Origin: Mesodorylaimus sp. YZB2_4
Lineage: Eukaryota; Nematoda; Enoplea; Dorylaimida; Dorylaimidae
Direction of reading: 5' to 3'
Length of the DNA: 64,000 nt
Assembly (NCBI GenBank): GCA_030248295.1
Contig: JASANH010000104.1
Location: 682,001-746,000 of the forward strand
Shown: one piece after another, positions 47,339-58,185 of the stretch
Layout of the letters: every line of letters begins with the position of its first letter
Position numbering within the stretch: position 1 is the first letter of the stretch
Translations under genes and position numbers: made by a program
Notes under the pieces: model-generated
What the model was told of the DNA's origin: nothing
Database searches by the model: none
Seen by the model: only the letters and a program-made list of their open reading frames with translations

Positions 47339-49685
47339 TCAAATAGCCAATACTTTCGAAACCCATTCGGCAATAACTGCACGATCAAACGGCTCGCTCG
47401 TTGTGATTAGTTGATGTTGACTAAGCTCCTCAAAAGTTGGTCTTTTCTCAGGCACTTTATGCAAGCTAAAATCAATCAAATATTCAAAGTGGCCACATTC
47501 AACTCCATCCGCTACTTACCACAACCGTACGAAATCGCACATTTCAGAAGAGAACTCAGCTGCATTCAGCAGAGGAGGTTCCTACAGACAACTCGCTTTA
47601 GGGACAAACCCAGAACCAACAGCGACAAGCAACTTACGTGATTCACAATATTTTCCATTACGTCCAAAACGGCCACAGGCTAACAACAAAATGTGTATTC
47701 GACACAGTACAGCCCACTTCTACGGAACCTTACCCGCTGTCCAATACCACTTGCATTGGCATAAGGAAAGTGCCCCATCGCCATCTCCAGCAGCGACAAT
47801 CCCAGACTCCAAACATCCGATCGTATAGTATATGAATCACCCAGCAAACGTTCGGGCTAAACAAAAATCCCTAACGTTCCTTCAAAACAGAGAATTTACA
47901 AAAACTCTTACCGCCATGTACACACTCGTCCCAACGTAGCTCTTGGCGATGGAGTTGACCAGCTAAATTTCAAGGAAGGAATTGAAGCTTATCACCCATC
48001 GCAACTATTCAACAGCCTACCTGCACAGACACTCCGAAATCACACAACTTCACGTCACCTCGGCTGTTAATAAGTATATTTGACGGTTTGACATCTAAAG
48101 CACATCTGAAATCTGACCTCGCCTGCAGAAGAAATCTCAGATAAGCCAAGTCACACAAAAAATATGCACTTACCTCTATGCATTATTTTGATGCCCCATA
48201 AATAACACAGACCCTTCACAACCGCCACAGCCACTGCACGTAGAATCGGTTCGCCCACCTTGCCTAATCGCTTTAGAGCTTGTTCGATCGAGCCACCTAA
48301 ACAGGGCTTTGTTTTCAGATTATGCAGCACAGCCAGATACAACTTGTTGACCTCACCGTCCATAAACTCAGTGTAGATCGAAATCCGATTATCCACGAAA
48401 TCAGCCCCATAAAAGTCGATAATAAATGGAGATGAACACTGAAAAATAGTAAGTCAAGGAGCCTTTCATTGAAAACGCACATACAGTAATTACTCAAATA
48501 TCCCAAGGGAAGAAATTATCATTTGGAAAGGGTGTAAGTAGGGGAAATTAACAGAGCTGCATGGGTCCAGTAGGTACACAGGCCCACAATACAGGAAAAC
48601 TATTGAGGGGGAATACGGATGTATTTACAGTAAATCTTACTTGATAAAGAATGTTCATTTCGGATAAAATTTGCTCTTTCACGTCACTGGACACGTCTAA
48701 CGCGATGCTTTTTACAGCCACAAATCGATCATTGCGAACATCCAGCGCTCTGAAAACAAAACCTTGATGGCAAAAGATACAGGAGTAAGAAAACACCAAC
48801 ATCTCACTTGTACACTGATCCACTATGCCCTGATCCCACGACCATTATTGGATGCAAATCATGGCTCTGAATTGTCGAAGTGGAAAGAAGTGAAGGCGAA
48901 GCGATGCCAGCTTCCAAATGCATCCGCTGGCTAAAAGCACGATAATTTTTTTTTCAGCAAACTAATATAGAGTCGAGCCAAAACAATGGAGTAGGTCTAC
49001 ATACCTTCGATTCAGACCGATCAGATCCGGGTCAACAGAAACTGGTTCTGTGTCCATTGACTCTGCGTTATCATTTTCATCGGCTGATGAAAGAGTTAGC
49101 GGAGGCACAGTAACTTTCGATTTCTTACGAATAACTAAAATAAAAAATTAGACTACGTTTGATTAGACATTTCTGGCACCCCACCCATCAAGCATAACTC
49201 ACCAGGCCGCACTTCAACTGCCTGTCGGGCGTCGCACACGAATAGGCGACCGTCAAGTATCTGAAGAGAAATCCCTTTAAAACATGCCTATCACAATGAA
49301 AACAAAGCCAGTCCATTACTGATTGCATAAACGATTGAAATTCATCTTCGGATCGAACGAGCACAAAATCGCCTTCCTCATCCAAATCTGAAGCAGAGGC
49401 ATTCGTTGGACACCAACAAGTCTTGGCAAATATCGAACACAATTCTTCATACCCACATTCAAAACAGTCTGACGTGATATCTGTGGCCAATGAAATCGTT
49501 TGCTTTACGGCGATCTGTAAAACCAACGCAACTTACACAACACGTCATCATAGCTCTGCAATCCTACGTACGTACAGCCCTGATCTTACAGTACATACCA
49601 TGAAATTCGAGAATGACGCAGTATTTTTCGCGTCAAATATGATTTCGGTAGTAAGAGCATTCACTACAATTCTTAACCTGATCAT
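47339..49685 (-). CDS. MAP2K5: MAP kinase kinase 5 (MEK5) with PB1 domain
   Basis: Dual-specificity kinase upstream of ERK5, 461 residues against 448 in human. Exons 49599-49685, 49320-49514, 49203-49260, 49005-49134, 48808-48930, 48641-48749, 48357-48438, 48174-48296, 48021-48094, 47912-47962, 47734-47856, 47638-47679, 47520-47581, 47339-47465. The PB1 domain is residues 1-105 ([35 protein letters not shown]). The kinase begins [13 protein letters not shown], then [50 protein letters not shown], activation loop [16 protein letters not shown] and [16 protein letters not shown]1 plus this kinase is unique to MEK5. The second activation-loop site is Ser where human MEK5 has Thr. Confidence 0.94.
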
Positions 49686-49932
49686 ATCGACTCGAGATCG
49701 ATAATCGATAACTGCTGTTAATCAACACAAAATCCATGCATCCTCCCAGACGGATACTGTATTTGCAGCCCGGCTGCGCACAATTACAAAAGTTGTCTCA
49801 TAATTGTCTGCTGATAAGCGCGAGAATTTCGAATCTTACTCATGGAGAATTCCCGCCAACTTGCTGCTCGAGTTACTGTAGGAGGGTACCGTACCTTAGA
49901 TCTTTTTGTTTATTGAAAAAGTAATCTTGATA
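49686..49932. promoter_or_regulatory. Divergent promoter, MAP2K5 and TIPIN
   Basis: 247 bp between two start codons pointing away from each other; a compact bidirectional promoter. It contains TATCGATTATCGAT-like palindromic sequence near 49695. Confidence 0.5.
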
Positions 49933-51959
49933 ATGGATGATTTTGCCGACGACTTTGGATTTTCTTCCGGATTTATGAATGAACAAGGCGATGATGCAAT
50001 CGATGCTGATGATTGCCGAATTTCAGATACGGTTAGCAGTAAGTGATTTGCATTGCTTTGCGTATGAGCTATGAAGATTCTAGCCTGCCCTGATTGAGTA
50101 CAAAGGCACAGGTAAAGTACTGGTCCGTAATCTAGTTCTTATGGCGGATACTGTGTGGTGGGCGGCTGCAATACTTATACGTAGACAATGACCGTGACAG
50201 AAATCATAGGTTATTAGAGCTGAAAACTAGCTGTTGCATTCCGTTCTGTGTGTATTTTCCATCCAAAAATAACTAGGGCATTTTATGCGGGATATACCTG
50301 TGACTTCGACAATGGTAACTGCGTAGGTACAGTATTTCCCGGACTAGATATTCAGGGCATTGTACGGCAGACCTGCGACCTGCCTGTTACCATACAAGGA
50401 ATGATGTCAGCGAACCTATTCTGAGAATGTTTTGCTGCATCGTATAGTATCAGGAATATCAGTCACGGCATCTTGTATTACCCAACCCTTGTTTTTCAGA
50501 CACCAATGAAGAAAAACCGGCCATTGAAGACAATGACCCAGACGAAAACAAGGATGATATTTTAGCCGATATTGGATCCAAGTCCAAAATAAAACGCAGA
50601 CAAGGAACGCGGCAACAACTTTTAAATCCTGAGAAGTTAGTTAAAGCTTCTGGGTCTGGGTCAGGATCTGACTTAAACCTGGGCCAATTCTTCTGATTTT
50701 CAGGGTGACTGGAAAAAATGGCATTCAGGAATTACGTAAAATATTTGACGGAGTAAAGTTCAAAGGCAAAGGACATGGGGTATAATAACTGATTTATGGA
50801 GGCATTCTTTATTAGCTTGAGGGGACAACTCTAAGCCGCCGGACGAGAGGTTTCTGCGTGATTGCCAGTACCCAGTCATCCCCTTCCCTCGAAGTTCTAT
50901 CCTTGATGCTTGTTTTCCCGGTTATTCAAGATCGAAGATTTGAATCTGATGATGGCACAATTGGAGCAATGGGCTCATCGGTGAGTTTCAGACCCAACTC
51001 TGACTTATTGTTAGTCGTTACTGGTCAGCCTATGTCGTCATTCTAACAAATCCTCTCTTTAGTTTATGTCCCAAAATGCCATTCGACGAAATCATCGAGA
51101 AGCTTGAAAACCTTGGACCAAAACGCCCTGTTCAAGTAAGCTGGCGCTTGTATATTTTTTCACACGGGTATTGCTCCCCTATATATGAGTACTCACTGAG
51201 CTTCTGTTTTAGACCGCTTTGGTCAGATTACGATTTGGCGAGACGGTAGATGAGGATAAAAACTCGGACGGTGAGGAAAACGGGAAAGAGGCACATCGCG
51301 ATGACGATTTTTTCAATACTGATAACATCTTCGATAATATTGTAAAGAGTACTCCGAAAGATCCTTTCGATCAAATCGTACCTCCTCAGACGGCCTCTCA
51401 GCATGTAAGCTTTTAGCTCAGGTTTTTATCGGATTTGATAAAGATTGCCAATTCTTCTCCGCAGATTGATCTTACTGAAGAACAACGCCATAGAATCGAG
51501 GAGAATAAACGACGCGCTCAAGAGCGTCTCTTGTCAAAGAAGGTCAAGTCAAAGGGAGATGAAGACTTGGATGTCCTTTTGGGCAGTTTGGGACCAGGTG
51601 AGAGGATATTAACTGATTTTCTAGATAAGGGGCTGGCGAACCTTATTTCCTAATGTTTCGGGTTAGTTTATTCTCATTCCTAGCAAAGCTTAGGGTTAGA
51701 CCAGAACAGCCCGTGTTCAGACATGCGCATAGTATATGTGGACACCCCTCATATCTCCACACCTCTTCCATCTCCATGTATCCTAGTTCTTTTAGAGATC
51801 GAAAGCACGCAAAAACAACAACCTCTCGATCGCCCAGATGGTGCCTTGTGCTCTAACCGTAAGTTGGTTCAACCTATTCAGTACGTCGATGATTTCGAGT
51901 GCATGGAAGAGGAAGATAATTTCGAGGAAGAGGACGAGTGGATGGCTTTGATGAACTGA
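49933..51959 (+). CDS. TIPIN: TIMELESS-interacting protein (TIPIN/Swi3)
   Basis: Partner of Timeless in the replication fork protection complex, 309 residues against 301 in human. Exons 49933-50038, 50500-50635, 50704-50779, 50931-50980, 51063-51135, 51213-51404, 51465-51597, 51796-51959. An acidic N terminus is followed by the Swi3 domain: LLNPEKVTGKNGIQELRKIF, FKGKGHG, IEDLNLMMAQLEQWAHRLCP, KMPFDEIIEKLENLG. An acidic/basic tail follows. All junctions are in phase. The next plus-strand gene starts 129 nt after the stop. Confidence 0.9.
50039..50499 (+). other. Longest TIPIN intron
   Basis: 461 nt, much longer than the neighbouring introns. It contains no ORF of note and no copy of repeat A or B that could be recognised. 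Confidence 0.5.
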
Positions 51960-52088
51960 GGCAGCGTGCCGTGCGTAGTCGCCATTCATGCCTTGCAGTA
52001 CTGTTGCTATGGTACCTGCTAATATCGAGCATGCGTTTTACGATACATCGCTTCTGTTCTGACAAGTAAAGTGGTCTCGGTTTCAAAA

Positions 52089-55000
52089 ATGGGTGATTTG
52101 CTAGCTCAGAATATCGAGAAGTCGGTGATTTATTTTGCATGGACAAATCGTATGCGTATGCATTTATTGATTTTTCAGATTGAAATCTATAGTCGGTGGT
52201 CCTGCGACAAGCGACAGGACGGAAGAAAGAAACTGCGTTTTGGGTGATCCCGTTGCGGAACGAGATTTCCTTTCGAATGTGGTACAGTTTGCGCAACAAC
52301 CTTTTCCACAGTCGTTTTGATGCTATTTTTAAATTTTAGTTATCCTTTTGTGAAAATCAGCAAGTGGATTCCGTGGTCGAAGACGTTCATAATTTCCTGG
52401 CAACCCTCTCGCATTGCAATGTACCAACGCCATGGACGACTTCGAGCGATCAGTTATCTCAATCGATTCCGAATACCGGCTGGTTCCCGAACAGTGAGCA
52501 AAATCCTAAACGGCTGGCTGGTGCCAAGTGGCTGGAATTGGAGGAATTGTTCAAAGTACGATTAGTGGCTGCCTTGAACGAGGTTAACAAAGGCTCTTTG
52601 AAAGATCAATCTCGCATCGACCCGAGTCTAATCTCCGAGACGACTCGTCGACGAATCTCACCCATCCTGAACCAGTTGGCCCTATTCTTAGGGGGCGAGG
52701 CGTTGCTCAACGAATACACCAACTCTCGGGTCGACGCCCTTCGACCGATCTGCCTATCTTGGCTCGATGAGGCGGCTCGTGGCGAAGAAAGAACAACCAA
52801 CTTATTGAAGGCCATGTTCGATAATGAATATCAGTTAGGAATGAGCGGCATTTTCGGACGGGCCGCATCTCCGTTTCAACTGCTTCATTCAGTTTTCCTG
52901 TCGCCGTTGCTGGAAGAATTTGTCGTGACTTCGCAAAAGAATGGGCAAGAATTATTGAATCTGTATTACGCATTTGCCAGGCTATCGAAATACGCTGATG
53001 ATTTGCACGCTCAGTTGACTCCGTTTATTGATCTCTTCGATGCATCGATGACCATTATGGGACCGAAGGAGAAGATTCCTAAAAGTAAGAACTTTTCTTT
53101 CTTTATTTTCCCGTTGTCCATACTGAGCACACATCGACTAAATATCTGGTTATCATGTCAACTATTGGATAAGGCAGATGCCGGTCGCTTTTTATTCTAC
53201 TCTTGCCTTTCATTCTAACTTGTTATCTGAAGGCCTTCGGGCCAGGACCCAGTCAGAATCAGGAATTTCACACATTATGTGTGCCCTGTCCTATTTTCTC
53301 GTCGAAATCCATGGCTAGTCTTGGCTCTCTTTGCTTATTTCACCATGTCCATGATTTAGCATTTCAATGCACTGTATTGAACTTTTCATTACCTCATTTG
53401 AATGAGTAATGCATGGTACCCACTATAAAAGTTTTAGTTTTCCTCAAACCCAGGTCGCGGTTTGGATCACGCGACGCCCAGGGATGCTTGGCTATAAGCT
53501 TACTTAGCAGCTGATAAATCTGATCAGAAATCGCTTTTTGGTCGATCCTGCATGAATAGATAATTTCAGGCTTATCAAAATTTGGCGAGAAAACAGAGGG
53601 ATCAAAACCACATGCTTTGGATGGCATGTCGTTGGCGAGCAATGTGAGTGGAGGCACTTCGTTCGAACCATTATGGACGGATCGGATGTACATGTTGGTG
53701 AAACCACCGTGGCTTTGGAGGTGAGCTGATCTTGTGTGAAAGGTCTGATCAATTATTTTAGCCACTGAATTCTGGGCCAATAACTGGACAGTTTGCACCC
53801 CACCGCTCTGCGATGTGTAGAAATTCTGGCACCTTATTTCAGCCACCATTTCGTCATAAAACTGCCCCTCATCGCGCAGCATTGTCAGGAGATCTTGGAC
53901 AAGTTGACCGACTCGCTGAACCGTCTATCGCACGAGCCATCACAGGCATCAGTAAACCTGAATGGGATGGAGTATTCTATTATTCCAGTATGTTCTTGAC
54001 TGAAGGTCTTTACATGCTTTTTCTAACATTTTTATTGCAGGCTTTTTCGGATATGCTTCAATTGAGCAAATCGATAACCATCGTCAATAGCCGGCACCTT
54101 GCACTGGATGTCGGCGATGATATTCGTGCTTTGGAAGAAGGCTGGCTCAGTTTAGCATCAGGGGTCGAATCGACGGCTGCTCGGTTTCCTGATCGTTTGC
54201 CTCAACGTAGCTTCGATCTGGTGCTGTCTTCGGTGCAATTCTCGATATCGGCGATTAGATCACGTTTAGAGGAAACTTCATCAGCAAAGAATAATCTATC
54301 CCGAAAGTAAGTGTTATTCGCTTTGTTATCCTGTCATTGTGGGTCTGCGGGAGAGGAAATGTCAAATTTTTGTGTATTCCGAATGAGGGAAGTGTCTGTC
54401 AGTCGAACATGGACAAGACTCTAGTACTGGCAGTGCCCAAAGCTGGCTTTATCTTTTGCAGCTGTCAGGCAATAATCGACCAGTTCACGAAAGCTCATAA
54501 TCATATTTTACGGCATTCCATGAATGTACGGTTACATTGGCTTCAAGATTACCTGTTGTGCGATAGCAGTCGGAACAGCAACTATTCCGATGTCAAGTCA
54601 TGTCAGGTAAGTAAATATGTTTGTGGCTGGGTGATGGACTATTACCATCCATATGCCTCAATCCTGTTCGTAGGATGACCATGTACTGCCATCGTTTCAA
54701 TTGTGGTATTGGACACTGAAGAAAGAAGCCGTTGCTCGAGTTAAGGACGGTCAAACTTGGATCTTGTCCGGAATATTGGATCAGACATTGGGTCGGATTC
54801 TGGCACGTTTAGCGCATACTCACGTTTCTCAAGCTCGTCAGAATCAACTTTGGTAAATCATTTTGCTGCCTCTTGCTGTCAGTCCTAGTTTACTTTAGTC
54901 AGGGGTGGGCATTTTCTCATGGTTACAGGAAGGAAGGATTCGATTCTTGCCTGGGTTGGCTTGCTGATTCCCTCCTGCGCGTTGGGAAGTCCTCTGACTG

Positions 55001-56279
55001 GCGTAGCATATTTCAGGCGAGACACATGGTACCTTCTCCGATCGACAGTCGAACTCCTGTTGTACTGTGAGGATTTTCCAACCGTGCTGTTCAACGATCA
55101 CTATCTGCCAGCTGATATCAGTGAGACGCCAATTACGTTGATGATCGCTGAGCGTTGTCGAAAACTGATGGCCGTCGCAATTGTGCTGTGTGCACCGTTC
55201 GATCGTTTATACGCGTAAGTGCAAACTGTTGCCTGACTGATATACGGGCTAGTACCTTTTCTCTTCAGGCCAGCAAAGAAAGGCTATTCCAACATGATCG
55301 AGATATTCAGTCGGCTGAAGAAACGATCGCTGTGGCACTTACTGCGGCCCGATTTGTTCAAGGAGGATTTACCTTCTATGGGGTAAGCTGTAACTATGCG
55401 CAGTGCAGTATGCTTAACCCGTCTGATTGATGTCATTCCAGATTGACCGATGCACCATTGCCAACATTGGCCCACTTCTTGTCGAGGATATTTTCGATCT
55501 CGAAACCAGTCACTGCTCGTCGACGTATGCTAACTTTATTGGTAAGGTACTCACTTTTCCTTCATTCTCTTGAAAGAATGCGGTTATTGCTAAGTTTGTC
55601 TTTTGATTCTTTTTCCTTAAGTACTTGCACATAAGGCGCAATGCCTTAGCGGTAATTTTATTGCGTGGGCTTTGTGCCAACGACGAAGACGACAGGTTCG
55701 AGCTGGAGAAACGACAGGCGGTGATAACCAGTTTGCTGTGGATTTTAACAAATGGCGAAATGGATTCTTATGCGTTGGCGAACGTCCTATCCCACGTTGA
55801 CATCGGGTAAGCGTGTTTTTGTTATGAGCCAATAAGTGCACTTCGGACTTGGTACCCTGAACGGATGACTGGGATGCTCCCGTTCCCTGGCACGGCATAG
55901 CACTTTTCAAAACGGACTCGCGACTATCACAACGAGTCAGACGAACTTCTCGATTCGCGTGGGCGTGAACTTTGACCCTTGCCTTTACGCGGGAATTGTT
56001 AGACTTGGACTTGAACGAAAAACCGTGGCCAAAGTGTGAGTGTAAAAGCCAGATGTAATTTTGTTGAAGCAACGCTGTTTTCGAATTTGTTTCTTTCGTA
56101 GAAACAAGATTTACAGCGAAAAGGTACTCGTTCAGATGCTGACTGAGCATATAGTACAGAGCATACGTGATCGCAGCACGCATTACCAACCGTATGTAAG
56201 GTCCCCTATTCACACTCGCAGCCTGGCCCTTCATTTTGAAAGACTCTACATTCAGGCTTGTAGACGCTTGAAACTTTGA
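52089..56279 (+). CDS. Unassigned large helical protein
   Basis: Not recognised with confidence. Twelve exons sum to 803 residues in frame: 52089-52120, 52179-52281, 52340-53084, 53821-53987, 54041-54306, 54462-54606, 54674-54852, 55017-55214, 55269-55382, 55442-55541, 55622-55806, 56102-56279. The predicted protein is almost all amphipathic helix (VDSVVEDVHNFLATLSHCN, LLNLYYAFARLSKYADDLHA, WILSGILDQTLGRILARLAH, SNMIEIFSRLKKRSLWHLLR, ALAVILLRGLCANDEDD). No signal peptide, membrane span or catalytic motif. The length and a distant look of residues 140-290 recall COG7-like tethering subunits, and the C half looks HEAT-like; neither is firm. The first donor (GTCGGT) is weak. The last coding exon overlaps the stop of the minus-strand dioxygenase by 28 nt. 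Confidence 0.65.
53394..53882 (-). CDS. Antisense ORF nested in an intron
   Basis: A 162-codon open frame, ATG to TGA, lies opposite the 736-nt intron 53085-53820 and overlaps the next exon by 62 nt. The translation is protein-like (LLANDMPSKACGFDPS, KAISDQIYQLLSKLIAKHPW) with no low complexity. No family was recognised. It may be a nested gene, a remnant of one, or chance. Confidence 0.25.
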   Translation of the reverse strand: MLRDEGQFYDEMVAEIRCQNFYTSQSGGVQTVQLLAQNSVAKIIDQTFHTRSAHLQSHGGFTNMYIRSVHNGSNEVPPLTLLANDMPSKACGFDPSVFSPNFDKPEIIYSCRIDQKAISDQIYQLLSKLIAKHPWASRDPNRDLGLRKTKTFIVGTMHYSFK

Positions 56280-57533
56280 ATCAGTGGTTCATCAGAGACA
56301 AACACTTCATCCACCCAATTCACCACGTTGTCCGCGAAGGCGGGGTTGCCGTGCAGGACTCGTTGATTGGCGATGATGACCAGGTCGCCCTTCTGCACGT
56401 GCAGATTGACCATGTTACGAGACTGATAGCAGTAACTGTTGAAGGTCTTCAAGGCCTTGTAGTAATCTTCCAAAGTGTCGGGCGAGACGGTGATGCGAGA
56501 CGACCGCAGGGCATTGTTGAAGACCACTTGCTGCACTGCTCCTGGAATGTGGAGATTAAGAGTATATTGGGTGGCTCAGGGCGGGAAAGCACTTACCATT
56601 TGCGGACAAGGTGAAGACGGGCCATTTATGACGTTTGATTTGACCATCCTTGCCGAGCACTTTATATTCGATCAAGGTGTTGCAGAGGAAAGTGAACATG
56701 GTCGGATGAGCCTGGCGGAGCAGGTCGGCCACGCGATACCCGTCGCAGATTTGTAAATTGCTGTCATCTGGTTCCTCGCGAACGAACAATAGGCACATGG
56801 GAGGAATGGCAGATCTGTACGCACCACCCGTATGCATGCCTTGGACTTGATGGGAATAAGCGCGAAACTTGTTCGGTTCCAACTCGTCCAAGCGATAGCC
56901 CAATGCTTGCAAGGCTCGCAAATCGCCTGATCCGCCGCCGTGCACCAGAAGAATACCGTATTTGGCAAATTCCAGTAACTTCTCTCGTAGAAGGCTACTG
57001 TTTCCACTTCGTAATTCCTCGGCTGTGGTTTGAGGAAGGAACTTCTCCAAGTCGGGTCGACCCCAGGTTGTCGTCAGTTTGCTAGAGACTGTTAGGCCAG
57101 GAGTGCTTAGTAAATGTTGGCGCAGCCAATCGGACTTGTAAACGACCTCGTAATAGGGTGGCCATTGGATAAGCACACCCTCTCCTTGAGGATCCAATGC
57201 CATCTTCTCCGGCTTCACTTGCACGTTCAGTTCATTAAGGGTGATGGTACGAGTCGACGCGGTCATGCCGCATTTGGGATCGTATTCGGGTTGGGCGGCC
57301 AGAGGGGCGCAGTCGCGCAACCACACGAATGGGAAAGTGCCAGTCTTTCCATCTTCCCATCGAACTTGCACTGTACGCTTGTTCATGTCGGGCGCAACGG
57401 CCGCGATTTTCGTCTTGGCATTCTGTTGTGGAAGATCCTTGTTGGATGGATTGGCCGCGGTGGCGTGTGCGGTTTGCACGCTCCGACATTGTTGCTGCAC
57501 CACCGAACCAAGTCGTCGAATAGCGGCTTGCAT
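56252..57533 (-). CDS. GBBH/TMLH-like 2-oxoglutarate dioxygenase, active site broken
   Basis: Two exons, 56597-57533 and 56252-56541, give 408 residues. The family is clear: N-terminal DUF971-like VRWEDGKTGTFPFVWLRDC, then YGILLVHG, a jelly-roll core, ICDGYRVADLLRQAHP, VVFNNALRSSR, YKALKTFNSY and GDLVIIANQRVLHG. Gamma-butyrobetaine and trimethyllysine hydroxylases make carnitine and bind iron by H-x-D...H. Here residues 234-236 read HTG, so the iron-binding Asp is Gly. The distal His (376) is kept. The 2-oxoglutarate Arg expected after HGR is missing (FADNVVNWVDEVFVSDEP). The zinc cysteines C-x-C-x2-C of the N domain are also absent. A basic N terminus (MQAAIRRLGSVVQQQCRSV) could target mitochondria. 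The start lies 7 nt after a TTTCTAG acceptor. Confidence 0.85.
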
Positions 57534-57540
57534 CTCGATA
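57534..57540 (-). promoter_or_regulatory. Dioxygenase ATG-proximal splice acceptor
   Basis: GTGTTTCTAG on the minus strand leaves 7 nt before the start codon, as seen for ELP1 and TAMM41. Confidence 0.4.
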
Positions 57541-58185
57541 CTAGAAACACTTGCTTAGGGAAAAGGCAATATCAAGTCGTATAGACTCACAAGGAATAGT
57601 AGGCGCTAGTCAGCTGCACGCTGAGCTTCCTTCGTCTGTTCAGTTTGTTCTACCAGTCTCGCCGCCGCCGCAACGGGGTCCGCGTTCCGATTGGCGGAGA
57701 CGGCCGAGTAGGTTTCTCTCTTTTATAAGGACCATTCACGTGTTGACTTTAGGCCAGGGTGCTCGACGCACGTGCGCGACGAGAGATGGCTTATCGCCGT
57801 GTCCCGTGTTCAACCATTTGTCTTTCAGGCTCCGCAGCTGTGCATGGAAGAGTAGATACCTAGTACACTCACTCCAGGAATGCATGCACTGCTTGGACTA
57901 GTACGTTTAATGACCACACGGACTCCATGGCCATACGAGACCGCGACTCCGATGGGAACTGTAACCGACTCCGAAAAGACTTGCAATGCGTAAATGAAAG
58001 CGAAAACTACCAGCTTTTTATGTGCTCCTTCGACCTATGTACCTCGGCTAACTTCGAGAATGCATACGAATTGTTTGAAGGAAGCGCATAACCATTTTAG
58101 ACCCACATGCATGTTCAAGCATACATAGGCTAGCACCCACCGAGGTACCTACTCTACCATTTTATGGCAACCATTTGTGTTTCAG
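57541..58185. other. Divergent region with possible 5' exons of the next gene
   Basis: Between the dioxygenase start and the first secure exon at 58186. A 54-codon ORF from ATG 57927 (MAIRDRDSDGNC...) to a stop at 58089 and acceptors near 57751 and 57827 suggest upstream exons of the plus-strand gene, but no donor could be matched in phase. Confidence 0.35.

Noticed and set aside
49388..49452. An intron inside the MAP2K5 PB1 exon
   Set aside because: The uninterrupted reading gives a better PB1 domain, and the possible donor is out of phase.
52340..53084. Firm assignment of the helical gene as COG7
   Set aside because: Only a loose resemblance over about 150 residues; later exons do not follow the COG7 order.
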